From Gammaproteobacteria bacterium (lineage in GTDB: Bacteria > Pseudomonadota > Gammaproteobacteria > SZUA-152), in NCBI GenBank assembly GCA_029882975.1, contig JAOUJW010000043.1, positions 1 to 46,517 of the forward strand: a DNA stretch of 46,517 nucleotides, given 5' to 3'. The translations under genes and the position numbers were made by a program. Below are positions 42,453-46,517 of this stretch, piece by piece. Under the pieces are notes generated by a model that worked only from the letters and a program-made list of their open reading frames with translations, made no database searches and was not told where the DNA came from. Position 1 is the stretch's first letter. Every line of letters begins with the position of its first letter.

Positions 42453-43343
42453 TTGAAATCAAATACAAAACTAACAAATACACAGCGCCGCACTATACTG
42501 TTTAATAACGTAAATACTGACAGTAAAGGCACAATTGTGAATTACCTCCCCCTGCTATGGGCTATGGAGCCAAACGCTTTCAACGAGCTGATAATGTACG
42601 TTCGTGCGTTCAACGCGGGGCCAGTGGATGACGCAGCACGCAGCGGTTTGCCAGTGCAGATAGTGGGTAAAACCGCAATTATTCCCATTGTCGGACCAAT
42701 GATTAAACGCAGCTTCTTTGGCCTGGCTTCCACGGTACACATTAAGCAGGCCATAGACGCCGCCAAGCTGGATTCCGCGATAGACACCATTGTATTGCGC
42801 ATTGATTCCCCCGGCGGCTCCGTGGATGGTTTGGCAGAGCTTGGAGACACGGTTTACCAAGCGCGAAAAGTTAAGCCCGTGCTAACCCAGGTTGAGGGGC
42901 AAATGCATTCAGCAGCCCTGTATGTTGGCAGCCAAGGCACAGAAATCTATGCCGGGCGAAATGACCTGATTGGATCGATAGGTACGAGGTTGATGCTATA
43001 CGACTACTCAGAGGCTTTTAGAAAGGAAGGAATTAGACCGATTCCGATAGACACCGGTGAACACAAGTCAACCGGAGCTATTGGCACTGTGATTACCGAA
43101 TCTCAACAAAGCGAATTAAGGCGCATTGTTGACCGTTATTTCCAAGACTTCAAAATGGTGCTCTCAAGGGGGCGCAGGCTGTCAAGCCAAAAAATCCAGA
43201 CAATGGCGGACGGTAGAATGTTTTTTGCCGATGAGGCCATGGAGCTGGGGTTGATAGACAAAATTCAAACATTAGACGTGACCATGAAAAAGCTCGCAGT
43301 TATGACAACCAGTCAGGCCAGAGCGCGAATGAGGCTGTTATGA
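42453..43343 (+). CDS. S49/SppA-type phage capsid protease
   Basis: 296 residues from a TTG at 42,453 (GGAG upstream); an internal ATG at 42,564 is possible. The ClpP/crotonase-like fold is visible in KTAIIPIVGPMIK (about 70-82), LRIDSPGGSVDGL (about 110-122), the serine in GQMHSAALYVGS (about 148-159), NDLIGSIG (about 170-177) and the general-base Lys in DTGEHKSTGAIG (about 203-214). Phage members mature the portal or head shell and often carry an internal scaffold in their C-terminal part, which is short here. A portal should precede it and a capsid gene should follow it; neither is present. The stop overlaps the next start. Confidence 0.85.
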   Translation: MKSNTKLTNTQRRTILFNNVNTDSKGTIVNYLPLLWAMEPNAFNELIMYVRAFNAGPVDDAARSGLPVQIVGKTAIIPIVGPMIKRSFFGLASTVHIKQAIDAAKLDSAIDTIVLRIDSPGGSVDGLAELGDTVYQARKVKPVLTQVEGQMHSAALYVGSQGTEIYAGRNDLIGSIGTRLMLYDYSEAFRKEGIRPIPIDTGEHKSTGAIGTVITESQQSELRRIVDRYFQDFKMVLSRGRRLSSQKIQTMADGRMFFADEAMELGLIDKIQTLDVTMKKLAVMTTSQARARMRLL

Positions 43344-43819
43344 AAATGCGACATGTTTTAGGCCCAAAGGCTTCCGCATACCAACTAAGAATTGCATCTC
43401 ACCACGAAGCCGGGCACGCGGTTTATGCCGTTTTGTCTGGTGCCACCCAGTGTTCCGCCATCATTCGCCCGGATTCCTCAGGCCTATGTACTTCGAATCT
43501 TTCGGAATCCGATTTGTTTACAAGCCTGGCTTACTCCCTGGCCGGTCCGATTGCGGAAGGGTACTTTACCCAAACCGATACCACCGATTCCGAGAGCTGG
43601 AACGGAGACCTTTTAACGGTTACCAGGTTACATGGTATTACTCACGCGGGTATCCGCAAGCGACAGGAATACTATTCCGCCATACGGCACACTAAGGAGG
43701 TAGTAAGTTCCCACTGGCGAATTATTACGGAACTGGCCAGCACGCTATTTCACCAGCGAGAAATTTCAGGTAATGAAATATTTTCAGTATTCAACCAACA
43801 AAGGAGACAGCAAGCATGA
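43340..43819 (+). CDS. Stand-alone HEAGH zinc peptidase (FtsH/M41-like domain)
   Basis: 159 residues. The motif HHEAGHAVYAVL (about 20-31) is a gluzincin HExxH site of the FtsH M41 type. The later SLAYSLAGPIAEGYF (about 57-71) is like the M41 'LAG..AE' helix that supplies the third metal ligand. No ATPase or TM domain is present, so it is a free peptidase domain. Its start overlaps the S49 protease stop (ATGA) and its own stop overlaps the coiled-coil gene, so the three are coupled. Similar orphan domains occur on mobile elements. Proteolysis is likely; target unknown. Confidence 0.7.
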   Translation: MKMRHVLGPKASAYQLRIASHHEAGHAVYAVLSGATQCSAIIRPDSSGLCTSNLSESDLFTSLAYSLAGPIAEGYFTQTDTTDSESWNGDLLTVTRLHGITHAGIRKRQEYYSAIRHTKEVVSSHWRIITELASTLFHQREISGNEIFSVFNQQRRQQA

Positions 43820-44427
43820 ATCCGGATCAAATTGTTATCAATAGCATTGCTCAGGCCCATGGTGGAAAAATCATGGATGAGTACTACAGTGAGCGGCGTC
43901 AACAAAGAAAGGCTCTTGTAGATGAAATCAGCGCACTTCAAGCCAAACGCGAAAAAGAAGCCATTGCTCATAACCAGAATTGCGAATGCGTCGAATCTGA
44001 ATTGGAGGCAGCCCGCCGGCGGGTGAAAGAACTGGAGATTCAAAAGGCAAAAGCAGAAAGCTCACGCTGGTCCAATAGTCTTGAATATGAACGGTTAATC
44101 AATGGCAATCGTATAGCGTTGGAACGGATGCTCCTTGATCAGGAGAAGGACGCCATTACAGAGTTTGTCCGGGAACTGGATCAGCAGGTTTACAGAAAAA
44201 TGAACAGTGACACTCTACTGACGGCAGGTAACCAAATAGGCAGCAACGTGGAACGAATAAACGCACAGATAGCGGCCATTCGAAAGGCAGCGGATAAGGC
44301 GCGAAACTTGGTCTACTCTCAGGATTTGGATATTGGGGCGCAACTAGAGACTATTGAGGCGGAGCTAGATAAAGAGCTCTCAGGCGCGCCCGCGCCAAAG
44401 TGGTACGCCCGGTTTAAATTTAACTAA
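43816..44427 (+). CDS. Coiled-coil protein between proteases and tape measure (203 aa)
   Basis: ATG at 43,816 overlaps the previous stop. The centre is strongly helical and charged (KALVDEISALQAKREKEAI, ELEAARRRVKELEIQKAKAE), forming a likely coiled coil at about 30-80, with more helices to residue 195. It ends APKWYARFKFN. One CEC pair occurs (NCECVE). There is no signal peptide. Position and shape suit a scaffold or tail-assembly chaperone, but I cannot name a family. A terminator-like hairpin follows. Confidence 0.6.
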   Translation: MNPDQIVINSIAQAHGGKIMDEYYSERRQQRKALVDEISALQAKREKEAIAHNQNCECVESELEAARRRVKELEIQKAKAESSRWSNSLEYERLINGNRIALERMLLDQEKDAITEFVRELDQQVYRKMNSDTLLTAGNQIGSNVERINAQIAAIRKAADKARNLVYSQDLDIGAQLETIEAELDKELSGAPAPKWYARFKFN

Positions 44428-44435
44428 CATAAATT

Positions 44436-44471
44436 CCCTCGCAACATTTATCGTATGGGCGGGGGATTTTT
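44436..44471 (+). terminator. Probable intrinsic terminator before the tape-measure gene
   Basis: CCCTCGC at 44,436-44,442 pairs with GCGGGGG at 44,459-44,465 (one G-T pair) and is followed by ATTTTT. The 16-base loop is long, so strength is uncertain. It ends just before the second 21-bp leader copy. Confidence 0.5.
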
Positions 44472-44476
44472 AAAAT

Positions 44477-44497
44477 CACTGTCGTGAGGACAGAGAA
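44477..44497 (+). repeat. 21-bp leader repeat, copy 2
   Basis: Differs from copy 1 at three positions. It ends at the ATG of the tape-measure gene, and its AGAGAA is a plausible ribosome site. Confidence 0.6.
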
Positions 44498-46517
44498 ATG
44501 GCAATCATAGGCTCGATAGCAATATCCTTAGGCTTGAACGCTGCTAAATTCCAAGAGGAATTAAAGCGATCCCGTACGGCCTTGGATAAATTCGCCAAAA
44601 AGGTCAACAAAACTTTTCGCTCTTTCAAAAAGAGCATTGGCAATGCCATCTCTTCTGTATTTTCCTTTAAGTCGGCATTAGTGCTATTGGCGGGCGCGGG
44701 AGGGCTCGCCTTGGTTGCCAGCGCCTCGCTTAAGGTTATTGATAACATCGGCAAGTTGTCCAAAACCTACGGCATAGCTACGGAAGAGCTTTCCTCTTTC
44801 CGCGTGGCTGCAGATTTAGGCGGCACCTCATTAGAGACTTTCGCTAAGGCGGCACGACGTGTCTCAACCAATGTCTATGACTTTGTTGTCAGGGACACGG
44901 GCCTAGCCAAAGACGCATTCGCTCAATTAGGTATATCTGTTTCTGACCTAACACCCATAATCAACGACTCTGCTGCAGTTATGGGTTTGATTGGGGACAA
45001 GCTAAACCAGCTGGAAGACGGGAACATAAAAACAGCCTTGGCCGCGCAACTGTTCGGTGGTCGGGCAACCGAATTGCTGCCTGCCTTGGCTGGCGGCGCG
45101 GAACAAATGCGCAAGTACCGAGAGCAAGCAGACCTATTTGGCCTCACGCTGAACGCCTCAGCGGTTAAGGGTGTAGAGAACGCCAATGACGCCATGACCA
45201 AGCTTCGGTACATAGTAGAGGGCCTTGTAACGCAAATGACAGCGGCTCTAGCCCCCTCTCTACAAAAAGCCGTTGACACATTCCGTGACTGGATCTTAGA
45301 GACCGCAAAAGCACGAGGCGGCATTAAGAATCTGGCGAAAGATTTCGCAATACAGATCTTAAACGGCATACGTACCGCGCTATTAGGGGTGGATGAATTT
45401 ATCAATGGGCTAAGCCAAGTTAAGCAATTCCTGGTTGAAATCGGTGTAATTAATGACGAAATCGGCACGCCGGTAGCCAGGCTGCGGGAAGAGATAGAAA
45501 AGGTCAATAAAGAACTGGCCAGAGGTGCAGGGTTCAGCCACACAGCACGCGAACAAGCGGCACTACTGGAGAAGCGCAGAGGCCTGCAGGCAACACTAAA
45601 CGGCATGTTAGCGGATCAGGCCAAGCTTGATGCGCAAAACATTGGTTTGGTTTCCCAGGGAGTCGAAGCAATCGACAAAATGACAGCGGCCATTGAGAGA
45701 CAGCAGCAAGTCAAAGCGGATGCGCAAGAGACCAAAAAAACCACAACCTCTGCCGGGGTGGGTATCTCGATTGCCGAGGTGGACACTATTAAGCAGCAAA
45801 TGGCCGACGTGCAGACTTACGTGGATAACGCACGATCAACGGACCTACAAAAGCTTGAGAATGTTTACGAAAACCGTTTATTTATCATTGAGACGGCATT
45901 CCAGAATGAGATTATCTCGGAAACTCGAAAAAACGCCATTATTCTGGGGTTAACGGCTGAGTTTGAGAACGACAAAACCAAGATTGCAGAAGCCGAAGAG
46001 CAGAAACGTCAAGCCAACAGACAGTTAGCGTTTTCAAGCGCTGCAAGCCTGATGAATTCTTTGGCAGCCATAAACGGAAACGCCAACAAGAAGCAGTTTG
46101 AAGAAAACAAGAAGTATGCAAGGTCCGCGGTTCTAATAGATACCGCCGGCGGTATTATGAAGGCCTTTAACTCTGGGCTTCCCTATCCGGTTGCGGTATT
46201 GGCGGCGGCTTCGGTAGCCCTCAAGGGCGCGGCATCCCTTGCCACGATTAACCGGTCCACTTTTGGCGGCGGCGGATCCATTAGCGCGGGCGGCACCGGT
46301 GGTGGTTACAGTCCAAGTCCAACGACCTCCCCACTAACGCAACAGCAAAGCCCCCAAAACAATGCAGCCACTACAGAGGGTAGGAATATCACGGTTAACA
46401 TGAACATGAACGGCAATTGGATTGCTAATCAAGACATGAAGGAATATTTTAAGGAAGTTTTCACGGATCTCGTGGACTCGGATCACATAAACATTACCGT
46501 ATTAGGTGAAAAAGCAC
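44498..46517 (+). CDS. Phage tail tape-measure protein, amino-terminal part (runs off the window)
   Basis: The ATG at 44,498 opens a frame that stays open for 673 codons to the edge. The start (MAIIGSIAISLGLNAAKFQEEL in part) is the usual 'L.A..F...L......' opening. A TM-like stretch (SALVLLAGAGGLALVASA) lies at about 62-80. Helices dominate after it (YGIATEELSSFRVAADL, ALAAQLFGGRATELLPAL). The region about 530-575 (KAFNSGLPYPVAVLAAAS, GAASLATIN) and the G-rich linker are typical of lambda-like tail-length proteins. It sets tail length and may aid DNA entry. It directly follows a coiled-coil gene instead of tail-tube and chaperone genes. The C-terminus is unseen. Confidence 0.8.
   Translation, partial: MAIIGSIAISLGLNAAKFQEELKRSRTALDKFAKKVNKTFRSFKKSIGNAISSVFSFKSALVLLAGAGGLALVASASLKVIDNIGKLSKTYGIATEELSSFRVAADLGGTSLETFAKAARRVSTNVYDFVVRDTGLAKDAFAQLGISVSDLTPIINDSAAVMGLIGDKLNQLEDGNIKTALAAQLFGGRATELLPALAGGAEQMRKYREQADLFGLTLNASAVKGVENANDAMTKLRYIVEGLVTQMTAALAPSLQKAVDTFRDWILETAKARGGIKNLAKDFAIQILNGIRTALLGVDEFINGLSQVKQFLVEIGVINDEIGTPVARLREEIEKVNKELARGAGFSHTAREQAALLEKRRGLQATLNGMLADQAKLDAQNIGLVSQGVEAIDKMTAAIERQQQVKADAQETKKTTTSAGVGISIAEVDTIKQQMADVQTYVDNARSTDLQKLENVYENRLFIIETAFQNEIISETRKNAIILGLTAEFENDKTKIAEAEEQKRQANRQLAFSSAASLMNSLAAINGNANKKQFEENKKYARSAVLIDTAGGIMKAFNSGLPYPVAVLAAASVALKGAASLATINRSTFGGGGSISAGGTGGGYSPSPTTSPLTQQQSPQNNAATTEGRNITVNMNMNGNWIANQDMKEYFKEVFTDLVDSDHINITVLGEKA

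Larger units (their letters stand above)
35081..46517. mobile_element. Integrated phage-like element at tRNA-Ser (right end outside window)
   Basis: DNA from the tRNA 3' end to the window edge carries an integrase, an excisionase-like protein, a primase-helicase, a small terminase, an S49 protease and a tail tape-measure gene. The left end is taken as the tRNA-Ser 3' end, where a tyrosine-integrase core such as the T-arm and acceptor (about 35,053-35,080) would be kept. I see no second copy of that sequence in the window, so the other end is beyond 46,517. Base composition at 35.1-36.7 kb is clearly more AT-rich than the host genes. Integration by the gene at 36,740-37,897 is inferred. Confidence 0.75.

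Overview
This 46.5 kb window looks like the chromosome of a gammaproteobacterium. It has an HdfR-like LysR regulator, a PA3496-type small protein, a YecA/UPF0149 protein, a rimK cluster, an mtnBDC methionine-salvage run and a YccA/BI-1 protein. The left three quarters (about 1-33,996) are mostly host genes of moderate GC. From about 30.2 to 33 kb the DNA becomes more AT-rich and disordered. From the tRNA-Ser at 34,993-35,080 to the right edge the window holds an integrated phage-like element whose far end lies outside.

Host part. 1-1953: partial YecA-family gene, two small proteins and a LysR regulator. 2049-5608: corA, then a retropepsin-like zinc protease, rimK (ribosomal S6 glutamate ligase) and a zinc carboxypeptidase-like hydrolase, tightly packed. 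5642-14258: cell-surface genes, namely a 953-residue lipoprotein of eight Ig-like repeats, a GlsB-type membrane protein, an exported Ig/FnIII protein, a 1149-residue RHS protein and a DUF4389 membrane protein. 14271-22028: a membrane spermidine-synthase-like protein, a secreted trypsin-like protease, mtnB-mtnD-mtnC, a periplasmic metallo-beta-lactamase-fold hydrolase, a DUF4240 protein and a YjbQ protein. 22041-27496: two tandem paralogous lipoproteins, each with 31 c-type heme motifs, the most striking host feature. 27870-30147: a histidine kinase followed by a membrane HD-GYP protein.

Transition zone. At 30.3-32.1 kb a leucine-rich-repeat fragment appears to sit, in the opposite direction, inside a broken propeller/TPR-like gene. 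Then come three small minus-strand genes (a two-TM protein, a membrane-anchored bL12-C-terminal-domain protein and a glycine-zipper hydrophobic protein) and a Bax-inhibitor-1 family gene. From 34,440 to 34,992 lies a dense block of short hairpins containing two 5'-truncated copies of the tRNA-Ser gene at about 180-bp spacing, directly upstream of the intact tRNA.

Mobile element (35,081 to window end). It abuts the 3' end of tRNA-Ser, the usual target of a tyrosine recombinase. In order it carries a PIN-like protein plus a 3-TM membrane protein (candidate defence or toxin cargo), a tyrosine integrase, a zinc-finger protein, an operator-rich control region, an excisionase-like HTH protein, a D5/SF3 primase-helicase, an inverted-repeat and CG-rich region that could be an origin, four small genes (two of them paralogous), a P27-family small terminase, an S49 capsid-type protease, a stand-alone HEAGH zinc peptidase, a coiled-coil protein and a tail tape-measure protein cut by the window edge. 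No large terminase, portal or major capsid gene is present where they would be expected, so this is an unusual or reduced phage, a satellite, or a decayed prophage.
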